A DNA stretch of 64,000 bases, taken from the NCBI GenBank assembly GCA_039881145.1, contig JAYKKI010000029.1:24674001-24738000 (forward strand). The letters are read 5' to 3'. Position numbers and translations under genes: made by a program. This document shows positions 1 to 12,300 of this stretch, piece after piece; position 1 is the stretch's first letter, and each line of letters begins with the position of its first letter. The notes beneath the pieces were generated by a model. That model was not told the DNA's origin and did not search any database. It was given only the letters and a program-made list of their open reading frames with translations. This DNA is from Druceiella hillmani (lineage: Eukaryota > Arthropoda > Insecta > Lepidoptera > Hepialidae).

Positions 1-385
1 TCCGAAGGGAATTGCTTTTGATCATGTATTTTTTAAAATTATTAAATCATTATGTTAATAACCTCTCGATCCTGAGTTTAGTCATAGAGTTGCTTAGTAG
101 TTCACGACTGATTGCTAGACTATATTTATCCAAATTAATGTATGTTTGTTTTTCAATTGTATGGAGTTGCTCTGTGAGTGTATTGTCCTATTCGTCATTA
201 TTTTATAATTATTTGTCATATGTTCTTCCACATGCCCAGCGATTTGGGTAATACTGTAAGTTGAGCATGAGGTTTCTAAGAAATAAATAAATAAAGACAC
301 TAAGTTACGGAGTAACCACGACGTTGACAATCAATTCATGGACAATTGAATATCTTCATAAACTTATTTAAAAGGCAAAAAGATA
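1..385. other. AT-rich stretch without a recognised gene
   Basis: Short open frames occur on both strands, but none has a motif I recognise. The run of AAATAAATAAATAAAG near 285-295 looks like the A-rich tail of a non-LTR element, but I cannot read a protein next to it. Confidence 0.4.
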
Positions 386-663
386 TTTAAAATAAGTTGC
401 CTTAACATAGTAATAAGAAAAATCAGATATTTATTTAAACAATTTCTTACTGTTCATAAAACTTTGGTTACAAAAAACTAATTATTTATAAATACAAAAT
501 CATATACTGATATAATATATATTTCACGATCTGCATTTACAACTTATTTAAAATAAGTCGCCTTAACATAATAATAAGAAAAATCAGATATTTATTTAAA
601 CAATTTCTTACTGTTCATAAAACTTTGGTTACAAAAAACTAATTATTTATAAATACAAAATCA
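386..663. repeat. Direct repeat, two near-identical 117-bp copies 161 bp apart
   Basis: The stretch at 386-502 recurs at 547-663 with only about two differences visible by eye. About 44 bp separate the copies, and that spacer contains a CGATCTGCATTTAC motif that reappears near 1,825. This is a recent local duplication, either two units of a longer AT-rich repeat or the product of replication slippage. No coding potential is visible. Confidence 0.9.
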
Positions 664-759
664 GTATTTATAAATAATTAACAGTCTTATTATTATTATT
701 AACAATCTCTTAGTAACATTTAAATTTAATGAACGTTTACAAAAATAATACTCTGTTAC

Positions 760-1420
760 AAATGTCACATACCCACTGGAGACAGGTGACCCAACAGATC
801 CATTCTTTTGTTCAATTATAGGGATTGTAATCATATTTGCAAATAGTGTACGGCTTAGAGTCGTCTCTATTTTTCTTCATCTCACTAAGTGGGATGTTTT
901 CATCTTCAGATGAACTAGAACTGTCATAAAGTTTTTTCGTATTGTAACTGATTCTTGTCTTTGAATTGCGTACAGATCCAGCAGGTCTTTTGGAAAGTCC
1001 AGAACTTGATGCAGTTATTGGAATATACTCTTTATTTTATTCAGAAACTACTCCGTCTTGATCTTGCCCAATAGTCGCCTCAGCTTGAGCAGAAGACTGT
1101 GCTTCAATATGAATCAATTGAGTTCCTAGCCTATGAAGGATTTTTTTAGCTTTTCTATGGCGTAATCCCTCAGAATTGTAGCACCTCGTTTCTGTATGGA
1201 ATTCTTGTGTCTGCTCCAACGGAAGCTTCCGCAGCAGAGCTTGGGGATTAAATCCGCAAGATCTGAAGCCCGAAAGATCTGAAGGAGCTTTACCAATTTT
1301 TACCGCCCCTCCCCTCCCGCCTTGTCCCTTCGCTGCATTCTTGTTTTGTGGCAAATTGGAGGTCAAACAAACAATAACGTTCCGTGTCAATGTAGCCCCA
1401 AAAACTGTCAAAGTTACCAA
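760..1420 (-). pseudogene. pogo/Tigger-like transposase, C-terminal fragment
   Basis: An open frame of about 127 codons runs from 1,420 to 1,037 and continues, past an in-frame stop near 1,037, to about 830. It carries GFRSCGFNPQALLRKLP (about 1,205-1,265). This matches the 'GF...G.YPLN...VL..LP' block that follows the DDE domain in Tigger and jerky transposases. A serine/acidic stretch (SSSSEDE) comes next, then a few Cys codons, as in the tails of these proteins. The N-terminal CENP-B DNA-binding part and the catalytic part are absent upstream. I read it as a 5'-truncated dead copy. It is a different copy from the Tigger relic at 44.3-45.4 kb, which keeps a different part of the protein. 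Confidence 0.6.
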
Positions 1421-1429
1421 AAATAAAAT

Positions 1430-3289
1430 TAACCCCGGTTTACGATAATTGTCTTAGAGCAATCGACACCACGTAAGCCGTGCTCTGTTCCCTACGGTGT
1501 AAATAAGAGAACCACGGTACATAATCAATAGCACCTTTAATCAATGACATCAATGGCAGACATCAATGGTCTCGAATGAATTCGGGCACTTTGAGATCTT
1601 TATTACAAACGTCGATACCAACAGCCACAGACTTACTTAGTAGGCACAGCCGACCTAAGTTTCATTTTTTACGTTTTGAATTCTACATGTCTTTCATTTT
1701 TTTATAATCTGAAGTATCCAAGTACTTATTTGCAAGATATAAACCTTCGGTTTGCTGCAATGTTTGTTACTGTTCAATAAATTTAAATTCAATTTTGCTA
1801 CCGGAACTCTTTTAAAATATTTAACGATCTGCATTTACCAGTTTAATTATATGACATATGTCAAACAAAATATTTCTTTTGCCTTTATAAAAAAAAATGT
1901 TTTATAAGGTCTTCAAATTATACTAGCACCGAGTATTAGTGATATTTATTAATATGAATGCGATTCCGTCAAAAAGTAATTGAAATAACTACAAAATTTG
2001 CGTCATTTAATAAATCCAGATATGTTTTTCATAATCTACATTTTTCAAAACCTGTAAAGCATTTACTATCGAAAAAACCAACTGTCAAACTTCCAATAAC
2101 CTTTTATAGCCACTAACGTGAATACAAGGATTTATTTGGATATTTCTATCTCATCACTATTCAAATCAGTTCCGATAATGAATTGAACTAAATAAAGTAA
2201 ATCATTGCTACAAGCGTTTTGCATACCTTTTAGCTCTGGTCTATTATTATTATTTTTTCAGAACTGACTAAATATAATAATCTTTTTGTCACTCCTTTGC
2301 TCTTTGCTTTTAAATTTGTTACGAGCTTAATTTTCTACCGCCAAAGTTCCAAATGGCGAAATCGCCAGCCGATATTCGCTCACGAGTTTTAAAATTGTCT
2401 ATAATTTCGGTCGAAAGGCACGGCTCGATGGATTTTCGGATCGTTCAAATTCCACCACTCCACGGCTAAGGACACGCTCGACGTGTTGAACGGGGACTGA
2501 AGTTTGCGTTAATTAAACAATAAAAATCAAAAGTATTCAGTACGAGTAGACTTCCAACTTGTGACTGGCGGTACATAGGTATTTCTATTAAAGTAATTGA
2601 ATATAACGGTTCTATAAATCCAAATAACTAGCCCTTTCAATTGACACCCCACACAATATGAAAAATTAAACAAATATTTTTACATGTTAACCATAGATCG
2701 GTGACGACAGGCGGACGGTGAGATCTCTTACAAGGGATCCATTTTCTTTTTTTATTTTAAATATCTTATACGAGGAGTAGTTTTAATTATGAATACGATA
2801 AAGCATACGTTTAAATGCTCAAATAGTTTGCAACAAAATTAAACGCCGTGACGATGTTCATTGTATTACTGAAAAAATCTTATATCAATTTAATTTATCT
2901 CTAATTGTGATTCACGTCGCGTCAGAATATAAAGTATGCCGGCTACATATTATTGTCTTATTGCACACAGAATAGGGAATATTATCAAAAATATTAAATG
3001 ATGCTATTATACGGTTGAAACCGAAAATTGAATTATGAAGCTCCTAACGGTCAACAGCTATATAGTTTTCCTACAACTTTTGTGTCGACCTATGAAAACG
3101 CTAACTTCTGCATATTTTGCATTATATCTTGGACGATATACAAAATTATTTCGAGGCCCTTATTATTAGCTCTTTCAGACGATACCCCACACCGTGTATG
3201 GAGTTTAATAAAAAAATCGAGTGCTTAATCTGCCTCCTTTAAAATTTCTATATAAAAATTGTTGAGTGTTAGCATTTGAGATATGTTTA
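1430..3289. other. Non-coding AT-rich stretch
   Basis: No supported gene. A more GC-rich island at about 2,335-2,520 has no long open frame and no convincing splice sites. I see no reliable repeat boundary here. Confidence 0.4.
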
Positions 3290-3402
3290 TTACTATATCA
3301 AATATCAAGTTTCTACGTCAAGCGGTTTCTAAAAAAAAGGGCTGTAACAGACAGACGGAAACTTAAGTGATCTTATGATATCGTCCTTTTGAGGTACGGA
3401 AC
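3290..3402 (+). repeat. Fragment of a lepidopteran-type dispersed repeat
   Basis: Contains ACAGACAGACGGAAAC followed by TTTTGAGGTACGGAACC. The order 'ACAGACAGACGG ... GTACGGAACCCT' is the end of an interspersed repeat that I recall from many moth and butterfly sequences. The 4,560-4,665 and 39,125-39,318 blocks have the same ending. The family name was not verified. Confidence 0.5.
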
Positions 3403-4211
3403 CTAAATTAGTAATTCTCTAATCTAACAGTTCTTATATAAACACGAGTGACGCACTCGACGCAAATACAATAAATAACCTTTTCTCTTTTCGAAATCAT
3501 TTCAAATAATGTCACTGCGCGATGAAAGCGAGTACAAGGATGAATCGGGTGTCGACGAGTATAGTCAATAACTACCCGTGCAACCTCCACTTAGACCAGC
3601 GCCGAATGGATGTGCTCCGAATGGTGCGTCCGTCAGTAGCCGCCGGCACACGATGGTGAGCGATTGATACAGTACACTCTTATAATAACACTAGTAAAGA
3701 AATAGTTAAACAAGTAAAATACAACGTATTACTTAATATTTATATCACAACTGACACAATAATATGAAGGATTTACAACATAACCGCATTTTGTTTTCAT
3801 TTGCTAATAGGTACTTACAAAAAATTTAATTATTAGTCAATGAAAACAAAACCTGTCAAGCACAAGTAGAACTCGCACTGCGAGAGAGATTTTAGGCATT
3901 TATAAATATTTAATAGTAATAATAATATTTCTTTTAAACTAATTACACAATTTGGAAATTTTCAGAACGTAAATATATTGCCTACAATATCTTGCACAAC
4001 AAAAAAATACACAAAAAAAATACATTCCACACATACCTGATTAGAAAGAAATTATTTTACTTACGCTATAAATATATATATATATATATTTATATACAGT
4101 GTTACCTAAATGATACATTCCGAGCAATCGTAATTAAGGAGTAAACTCCAATGGCGCGTCAAAGCTGACACGCACAATGTTTTCTTTTCGATTTTTCGAC
4201 CTCTCATTGTG
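3403..4211. other. AT-rich stretch with short TA run
   Basis: No gene supported. There is a (TA)n run at about 4,072-4,090. A GC-richer patch at 3,590-3,660 shares ATGGTGCGYCCGKCAGTA-like wording with 4,727-4,745, so both are probably pieces of one repeat family. Confidence 0.4.
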
Positions 4212-4450
4212 TCAACTTTCAAGATTGTTAGGTCGACCGGAATTGCCCTATAAGTTTTGATGATCAGTGGTAAGACTATGGTATAAAAATAATGCCTAAT
4301 TTAATTTAAAAATGTCTAATTCGGCATATAATAAATAAGAAATATTGATTTTATGGCGACTATCCTATTCCTATTATGGCGACTTTTAAGACTGTATGTC
4401 GATCGGAAGTACCCTATACATTTTGATGAGCAGTGAGTAAGATATGGTAA
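4212..4450. repeat. Imperfect direct duplication, offset about 165 bp
   Basis: Two copies start near 4,212 and 4,378. Each has a GGTCGACCGGAA / TGTCGATCGGAA segment, then CCCTATA, then TTTTGATGA.CAGTG and GTAAGA.TATGGTA. The divergence is visible by eye, so the duplication is older than the one at 386-663. Confidence 0.7.
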
Positions 4451-4559
4451 AAATAAAGAAAAAATACGCTTTAAAGCTATATCTTTTTCTTCACACGATC
4501 AGAAAATTTGAATTTTTTACAGCGATATAGTATACAATATTAATTTCTTCTTGATATCT

Positions 4560-4665
4560 CAAGGCGTTTCTGAGAAAGAAGACTAGAGTGGAGAGGAAAG
4601 AGGGCGGACAACCAAGTGATTTGTAAAGCTTCCATTTTTTTCATTTTTGGGGACGGAACCCTAAA
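4560..4665 (+). repeat. Fragment of the same dispersed repeat as 3,290-3,402
   Basis: GGGCGGACAACCAAGTGAT is followed by TTTTGGGGACGGAACCCTAA, the same kind of ending seen at 3,402 and 39,318. The short open frames across it on the minus strand are best explained as repeat sequence. Confidence 0.5.
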
Positions 4666-5859
4666 AACGATTTGGGAATTAGAGTGATCGATCGACACAG
4701 GAGCAGGGGAAAGGAAGGCATAGAAAATGGTGCGCCCGGCAGTAAACACCCGCTAGTGACTTTCGAGCTATGTCGATGGACGTATCTATACATATTTAGC
4801 GTAGATTTGGGATATGTGTGTAATTCCACTTTGCGGAATTACAAACCTTAAACACAACGACAGACAGCACCGTTCAAGATTGTTCAGTGCGCCATACAAG
4901 GTATTTTACTAGGATCTATAGAATTGGTATTCCAAACACAAACTAAGCCAAACCTTTCAAATTCAAGCCTAGCCTCCCAAAGGTTCCAGGATTTTTATTA
5001 TTACCAAATTATTCAAATGACGGCCGTATTGATTACACTACATGTTAATTTTGATTTTTTTTTCGATAATAAATAATTTATTGACAAAAAATTCGCACCT
5101 CAAAAATATATAGCGACTTTCATGGTTCCACTGATGCATAGCCTCACATTTGTATCCGTACGCGGCAGGGTCATTTTCCAGTTTTGTTAATAAATCATCA
5201 AAGCTAACCATTATATGCTAGCTAGATCTGTCACGCGTACTAAAGTAATTACAAAAGGAGATGACCCACTTTCCATGCAGCAGGAATTGACCTAGTTATG
5301 AAAACGTTATACAAATGAAAAATATACAAGTTTTGATTCGGCAAAACTTCTAATTACTATTTTGAGGTTATAATTAGTTAAAGTTGATAAGACTCATTAA
5401 GAAAAGAATTCAAGTGTAATTTGATTCTTTTCGTAATGACTCTAGTCAGAAAGTAGAGTTCAAAAGTAACTGCGCTTCTTTGGTTTTCATTTCATTTAAA
5501 AATTATACGTTATTTTGTATTTGATGCTGACATCATTATTGTGATCAATATAAAATTAAATCAAAGAACACAACCTCACGATAGCGCTTAAAGTCTCCGC
5601 CCACAGATATTAGCATCGATTTTGACGAATATGAAGAAAAAAATAACTATGGGCGGGCATATGTCTAGGTAGATATGTGATTACGACATTTATTTTCAAA
5701 TCAATCCCAAGTCCAGAATATATCCCAAATGTACAAAAATAGAAAACGCTGAATCAAGTCATGTCATTCATCATTGTAACAAAGTAAATTCTGTACATGG
5801 AAAATATTTTAATGAGTGATTTAGCGTATAGTATGATTGAAGCCGTAAATCTTTTTTTA
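4666..5859. other. Non-coding AT-rich stretch
   Basis: No supported gene or RNA. Short frames between 4,640 and 4,830 overlap the repeat ending and have no recognised motif. Confidence 0.4.
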
Positions 5860-6056
5860 GAATTATTGTCTGTCTGTCGTTATTTTGTGCCGTCAATCAC
5901 GCAAAATCTACTGGTTGGATTTTAATGAAATTTGGTATGGTAATAGTTACAACCAAGAGCAAAATACGAGAGAAAATATAAAAAACAAAAAAAATTCTTA
6001 TTCCGAATTTCACGCGGGTGAAACCAGAACTAGTATAATATATTTACTATGATATA
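5860..6056 (+). repeat. 3' tail of a lepidopteran-type non-LTR or SINE repeat
   Basis: Reads TTGTCTGTCTGTC, then AATCACGCAAAATCTACTGG, TTTTAATGAAATTTGGTATG, and ends TTCACGCGGGTGAAACC. The order 'TGTCTGTC ... ATCACG ... ATGAAATTTGGTATG ... CACGCGGG.GAA..C' is one I recall as very common in lepidopteran genomic DNA, usually at the 3' end of RTE-like LINEs. The body of the LINE is not present upstream. Confidence 0.6.
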
Positions 6057-6969
6057 AATGACCTTTTTGACAATTTTGGTTGGAGTTAGATCAATTCTTT
6101 TGTGAAAACTGATTTGTAACAACGGATTTCAAAGTTTTCACAAATTAAAATGGTGTCATCTTAGTTCACTCGAATACGTATAAATATGTTTTGGCCAAAA
6201 GTATAAATAGTTATTAATAATTCGCTGATTATAAATAGAAAAAAAATAATCTAATCTTTATATTTCACCGAGGGCGAAAGAGTCCCCCTTTAAAATGTAC
6301 AAAAGTAAAATTTGTATTACCGACTAACTGTCGTTGTTTCGACTCGTTTCAAACAGTTTTCTAAAAACTAATTTTTACGTAATCGACAATGTTTTAGTTC
6401 TTGCACTACTGTAAAAATATATACTATGTTTCTATTTGATGCAAGTAAATATGGTACACTTTCATAGAAGTATTATGTTATATAGATACTAGTTTCCGAT
6501 ATCGAACAATGAGTACAAATATCGATAACAGTGTGACATAGAACTGCCACTAATCACATTTCTACCTCGACATTTTGACATAGAGAATGACAAATTATCA
6601 TCAAAATTAATGTGATTATAAGACAGATTTTTAGCAATTTAGACAAGTTAAGGACACAAAAAAAATTATAAATGAGGATATAAATTGTAAAGATGCAAAG
6701 AAAATGAAGTCTTTATATGTTTCACATTCATCCATGTTTAGGCTGAAATTGGACATTCTCCTGTCTGGTAATTGTTTCTCAAGTGCAAGAAAAACTTTTC
6801 AAATCATTTTCTTGCTGTGGGCCAATCCTGAACGTAACCTAAAACTTGTTTTGCCATTTGCCACAAATCAAAGCGATAGAGTAAAAATTATAATTGAAAC
6901 GTGAAAGAAGTTTGTGTGGATGTGTATAACATCCAAAACAAAACCAAACAAAACCGTAGCATAGTCACA
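6057..6969. other. AT-rich stretch, nothing recognised
   Basis: Short open frames only, for example 6,704-6,904 on the plus strand, which has no recognised motif or splice context. It may be partly the 3' tail of the LINE relic that follows on the minus strand. Confidence 0.35.
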
Positions 6970-7690
6970 AACAAACAGTCAAATACCACACCCTTAACAC
7001 TGTAATATATTCATAAATGTCGTAGATTCTGAGAGGTCAGGATACGTTAGCGATGGCCTGCAGAATACTATTCTGTACTCGTTAAAGATGTACTCTACGT
7101 TGCTTTTGCTAGCAACATTGTCTAATTCGATGACGTATGTTCAAATAAGACTTCAGTATAGATTAATAATGATTATAATCAGTACTTTATTGACAAACGA
7201 CAATACAAATTTTAAATTTCACGTTGATCTCATTCCTCTTCAGCTTTATATGCCATTTTATTTTTTCCAAATTAGGCGTCTGTAAATCTAACCCAAAGAT
7301 ACAAGTCGAGTGTGGCAATATAGCTTTATTTAGTTCAACCGAGAGACAACTTCCTTCCTGAGGATAAACGTTATATGGTTACAATGTAGACGTTAGCTCA
7401 GATACATTATTACTTTGGTAGCCAATTGTGGGTTTAATTTAAGACCCATGAAATTTTGTGCCAGCACACACCAAATCAACGTCACTCTGTCTACGTGAGA
7501 GACATTATCTGCGCAATTTGCAACGGTTAAATTTTCCGAGTTGAGTAGATCAGTGAAGATATTATACAGAATGAACCAAGAACTAAGCCTTACGGTATAA
7601 TAGATTGTATCTTGTGCAGTTCCATGTTTCACCTGGAACAACTCTCAGAGAGGTTGGAGAATACGTGATACCCGCTCAAATTAACATACA
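6970..7690 (-). pseudogene. Jockey-clade LINE reverse transcriptase, decayed fragment
   Basis: Read from 7,690 downward on the minus strand. An open frame (7,641-7,393) carries WFILYNIFTDLL then ANCADNVSHV, which correspond to the 'LLFNIYINDL' and 'ATYADDTAI' motifs of non-LTR reverse transcriptases. The second catalytic Asp of the ADD box reads as Asn here. Below 7,393, in other frames, NHITFILRKEV, then VSLG.IYRRLIWKK, then a block ending ILQAIANVS.PLRIYDI match the downstream order of Jockey elements ('FTLRRE...VKYLGL.LDRRLTW...LR.I.NAPWYVRN'). Several stops and frame changes are needed, so the copy is dead. The first half of the RT and the endonuclease are not recognised upstream. Clade assignment is from motif memory only. 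Confidence 0.55.
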
Positions 7691-7978
7691 GACAGAGAAA
7701 AATTGTAATAAAAGCTTTTTCTTTTTTTATTTTTTATTTTTTAAAAATATTTTTAATATACATTATTATTGATGTCATATTTTTAGACGACGTTTCTTCT
7801 CAATGTTTTATTTAATCTATTGACATTATGGCGGTGCTGGTGAATGCTCTATATCAGACGAGTTTCTCCATGTGGCATCTTGCATTCGGTTATTGAGTCA
7901 TGTAGTAAAAGTTGAGTCAATATCAGAAACCCTCCCAGTGTAAATACACTAACGTGTAACTACAAAATTGTAGTTTTA

Positions 7979-8308
7979 TAGAGACTCGTCCCCTTTGGAG
8001 ATGACAATGGTGGAGCTTATTTTTAAAATGTGTAGCCGGAAAAAATATATAAGCTGCATACAACACTTGTACACAAGTGACTTATGCCCTGGTTGTAAAG
8101 AAGACGTAACAAGTTTTTGAGGGTCAGAAGACCAATAGGTTGGATCTACCATACCAATATTGCAAATTTGGCAAAATCGGCGAGTATCATAGAACGTACA
8201 TTTGACATCAATCAACAATGAACATAATATGAACATAATTTTATTTATACCATCTTTTCTCAAAGTAGTATCAAGGAGTAAATTCACGGTGTTATATAGC
8301 TGTGGCAA
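7979..8308 (-). other. Open frame of 110 codons, unassigned
   Basis: An uninterrupted frame on the minus strand with an ATG at its start. Composition is not obviously random for AT-rich DNA: it has several Cys (for example FCQICNIGMVDPTYW) and a DPTYWSSDPQKLVTSSLQPG segment. I recognise no domain. It lies between the LINE relic below and the possible terminal exon above, both on the same strand, so it could be part of either or an independent relic. Confidence 0.25.
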
Positions 8309-8467
8309 CCATTCTGGATTAAAATAGTTGTGAAATGCTTTTCTATATTAGGTACATTTCTTGTTTAAAATAAGATACAATATATATAATGTATAATTAG
8401 GTACTTATATATACTTTGTTAAGAAAGAACAAACCAATGGAACAAACTATAGCAACATTGTAATTTC

Positions 8468-8473
8468 TTTATT
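8468..8473 (-). promoter_or_regulatory. Poly(A) signal AATAAA
   Basis: TTTATT on the plus strand, 60 nt beyond the stop codon of the minus-strand frame ending at 8,533. Its position fits a 3' end-processing signal for that exon. Confidence 0.4.
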
Positions 8474-8532
8474 GTTTTTAGAATATTATACTCTATGATC
8501 ATTTTATAGAACCACTATAAAAAACAAACCAC

Positions 8533-8670
8533 CTACTCTTCTTTGGACGTATCTTTCACGGCCTTTTCGAATGCAGTATCATCCGCTTCTTCGACGTGAT
8601 CCACACAATTTTCAAATTGCCGCCAATTCGTAAAAACAAATGACAAACTTAAGCAAGGGATCTTGAGAGA
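8533..8670 (-). CDS. Possible 3' terminal coding exon, acidic C-terminus, unassigned
   Basis: On the minus strand an open frame of 45 codons runs into a TAG at 8,533-8,535. Its last 31 residues (TNWRQFENCVDHVEEADD and onward to TSKEE) are rich in charged residues and use G/C-containing codons unlike the surrounding AT-rich DNA. An AATAAA lies 60 nt downstream. A splice acceptor is possible at CCCTTGCTTAAG, about 8,650. I do not recognise the protein. It could be the last exon of a minus-strand gene whose first exon is the ATG exon at 12,629-12,642, with the repeat at 9.06-9.54 kb in the intron, but no intermediate exon was found. A transposon or retro-copied origin cannot be excluded. Confidence 0.35.
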   Translation of the reverse strand, partial: SLKIPCLSLSFVFTNWRQFENCVDHVEEADDTAFEKAVKDTSKEE

Positions 8671-9054
8671 TTACCAGAATAAAGAGTTCGATTTTCAAAA
8701 TTTTGAATTTATTTTTTTATCAACATTATAACAAATAGCCATCGTTTAAAATCAAATGATCTGATAAAACATTTTCTCCGTTTGTAAAATCATTCTATTC
8801 TTATTTCAAATATCTTGTATTATCCTTAATTATTTGCTTATTATCGCTTTCTTATACGATCAGACACCTTCTCCGTTTATACTGTATTTACTTAATACCC
8901 TTACCATATTTACAGATTGCTTGTCAATTAAATTAAAAAAATTAAAAAATATTAAAATGTTTTAAGCCTTTTTATCATTTCAACCATATATTAATCATTC
9001 ATAATTCTTTACATCATCCGTATTTCTTCCCTTTTTTAAGCCCTACATAATTTT
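8671..9054. other. AT-rich stretch, nothing recognised
   Basis: No coding or repeat feature supported. It could be intron if the exons at 8.53 and 12.6 kb belong together. Confidence 0.35.
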
Positions 9055-9535
9055 TAAGGCTCCGTAGCCAACTGGTAAAAGCAGAACTCTTATAATTATT
9101 CGTCTGTCTGCCCGTATGTCACAGCCATTTCACTCTGAGACTATGAAATATACATGGTATGTGTCTTCTATGAACAGCTATACAATGAAGTAGAGAAATT
9201 ACGAAAAAAACATATTAGGGATGGCACTCATACATGTAACTGAGGAATAAAAACAATCCCATGCACATATACTTAAACGTGTGGGGTATTGACTATATCT
9301 ATGGATAGGTCGTAAAATTATATAGAGGTTCAAAAATAACATTCTTATTAAATAGTTGGTGAGATATGTGCTTCTGAAGTCTTAAAAATTGTGTCCCTCC
9401 CCCCTCCCTCTAACTTTTCAACTAACGTGTGTAAAATTCTGAAAAAAATTTCTGCGAAATATAAACTTTAAATTTAATATGGTGTGGCGCTACGGAACAA
9501 CCCTTCGTGCTCGAGTCCGACTCGCACTTGGCTGG
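9055..9535 (+). repeat. Lepidopteran-type dispersed repeat, near full length
   Basis: It starts about AAGGCTCCGTAGCCAACTGG, continues through CTGTCTGCCCGTATGTCACA, a GTGTGGGGTATTGACTATAT / CTATGGATAGGTC block and a C-rich run (TCCCTCCCCCCTCCCTC), and ends CTACGGAACAACCC ... GAGTCCGACTCGCACTTGGC. I recall this exact order of landmarks from many lepidopteran genomes, which is the strongest single clue to the host order. It appears non-coding. The family name and class were not verified. Confidence 0.7.
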
Positions 9536-12159
9536 TTTAATTTTATTTCTCTTCATTGCCATATTTCACTACTTCCAAAGACGACATTACCCACATAAGA
9601 GTCATGCAGACAATAGTTTGTATTCTCAAATAATTAATAGAGGACTTACTTACATCTTTTTGCAATTACAAGCACGACTGAACGCTTCTTTTGTTATTAA
9701 GCAAAAAGGGATAATAAAAATAAACGTATAAGAGAATGTGAAGCCTATTATGCCAAAATCTAAACGATTTTAATTTCGTTCAAGTTATATTACCTATTTG
9801 AAATAAAAACACACAATTGGTACAAACAGCATCTAGATGGAAATTGTGTGAATCGACAGTTATTAATAAATGTCTAGACCCAAAACGATCGCACTACTGT
9901 GGATATAGATAGTTAAAAATGATAACAATACAAGATTAGATATCAAAAATTAGGTTAACGGTAAAAGTTATCCGGATATCCTCAAGTCTTGCTCTTCCAA
10001 GTGGGTAACAAGTAAATTACTTAGTCATAACAAATTAATGACCAAATGCTTGGATCTTTTTGTCAAAAGTGCCATTAGCATCAGAAGAATTATCACAATT
10101 GAATGGTAGACAGAATAATGAATATAACAGGAGGATTTTAAGTATACAGTAATAAGTATTGCTTCATGCAAAACTTTAATACCATTGTGGCTCTTTTGCT
10201 TTTTTTCCTACTGCTTGTGACAAGGCAAATGACACTAGCAAAATAACCTGATTGATATTAAACTTTAACTTCTTCAGAAGATGTAAAGACACGACACTCT
10301 TATATTTATAAAATTTTCTGTTTTTTCAAAATAGTGATTTTTGAAAAGGTGAAATTAGAGAGGATGTAAATATAAAAAGATACCTCATTTTTGGGTTGCA
10401 GTAAAAGGAACATAAAACAAATCATAGAAATTTTCAAATATAATAGGAAGATTTGTAGGGATACTGGCCTACTTATGTATATAAAACCAATATGTATGTA
10501 GGCACTATGAGAAAAGTCATCACATTATGAGAAAGTTCATTTTTATTTTGAAGCTCTTGAGATATATGCATCCTTAAGTGCCCTAAAATTTTAGCATTTA
10601 ATATTGTAAATAATATACTAATCTATATACATATACCTACGAGAGAGTAGCGACAAGACTAGTAACTTGTCATATGATAAAAAGTAGACGAAATTAGCTA
10701 AAAGTCGTTACTAAAATACAGGTGGCCCTTAGTAACACATCTGACCAACCTGGGGTTTTACTGGGTCGTGACAATAAATGCGTACCTAAATAAAATCATC
10801 AAAAAGCACCTATGGATTCATAGAATTTTTATTACTTATTTTGTTTTTTTTTGTTATTTTATAAGCATTTATAAATAACATAAGCGTAATCGCTAATTGT
10901 ACTTTATAACCCAATAGTTTACCTATTAAAAAAAATATAGTATTTCCTTTTTACCAGATCATGTAAATGAATGAATATAAACTAAAGGATCCATCGTGAC
11001 GCTATTCTACTCTTTTTTACAAATATTTTTTTTTTATTTTGACTAATTGGTTTTATATAGTGACTGATTTAATCCTGAAAGAATCACTCGTCAACAACAA
11101 CATTTTCTAAATACAGTGCCAGTAGGCGTAACGGCTCGTGTCGAATAATAAAACATATTGACCTGCACAATCTCAATGCTAGCACTCAAAAATATATATT
11201 TTTGTGCAGAAAATATATTCGATAAACTTTTTTTTAATAACATTTAGAGTATGTGGCAATATTTGTAAGTAATAGGTCTGAAAGATATTTTTCTTTACAA
11301 AATGAAAATATGCAAAAAGTTTACGTATGTTTCCCGCTTATTTTGGAAATTAATCAGCCTAAAATTATAAAAGAAATCAAGGATTTTTGAAGCAGTTAAT
11401 CTAGGTCTTATAATTTTTTTAAATATACACCATACTTTTAGGTTTGTGAAACATATAATAACTAATATATTCACAACATGAACTTTTCACAAACAAAATA
11501 AATCCTTGTATATAGTTTAATAGTAATATTATGTACCCATAAATGTTTACAAGTACTTAAATGTGTACGGAATCCTCATAGCCTGAGTGAGTAGTGCTCG
11601 TTCATGAAAGCTTTTTTTTAAATACGTGAACAATCAACTAAACGCATTTGATGTAACCTAAAGTTGAAAATATCTCCTCCAGGACTTAAGAAACATCATC
11701 ATAATAAAAAATGTAGATCGTATTAATATGTTATAGGTTTGTATGTTTCATCAACAGCTATCTCGTGTCACGTGCAAGAACGACTTCTGTATATAAAATA
11801 TACGTCAATCCTTCTGTCCAAATTCCTAAATAATTACTTTTAGATATTTAGAAACAATGAATCTACGTGGTTTTACCTCTTTCAAGCTTGCTTTTCCTTA
11901 GAATCAAGATTAGGTCGAAAACGATTTGATATATGTACAATCTAGAGAACGTTGCTAGCATATTAAGTATGCAAGTTTTTATGCCAGCATCAATATTATT
12001 GCATAAATATATGTATCGTATTTTAAAATTAATTTATGTCAGCTGAAAACGAACGTATTCAAAAGCCGAGCAATCGCCTTGTCGACAATCAATTAAGTGA
12101 TTGTTTATGCGAGAATTTGCGCGTACCCTGAAGTCGATAAGTCTCATGCGGAACAAAAC
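9536..12159. other. Non-coding AT-rich stretch
   Basis: No gene, RNA or clear repeat supported. The short frame 9,507-9,731 begins inside the repeat end and has no motif. This is candidate intron between the possible exons at 8.53 and 12.2-12.6 kb. Confidence 0.4.
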
Positions 12160-12300
12160 AACATCACTACAGGGAGCGCGCCGACGTCACGCGACCTTCT
12201 ACTTCTATCTCGTTCACCCGCGCCGAGGATCGGCGGTGACTGACGAACACGCACGAGCCCCGTAGCTTCCCGTCCCTCTCCCACCCGAAACCCCTCGCCA
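12160..12300. other. CpG-rich island
   Basis: Unusually GC- and CpG-rich for this window (GAGCGCGCCGACGTCACGCG, ACCCGCGCCGAGGATCGGCG). It contains a TGACGTCA-like GACGTCAC box. It is consistent with a promoter or 5' exon region of a host gene. Confidence 0.5.

Noticed and set aside
9055..9130. tRNA-like head (CTCCGTAGCCAACTGG)
   Set aside because: No A-box/B-box spacing and no cloverleaf. It is the start of the dispersed repeat.
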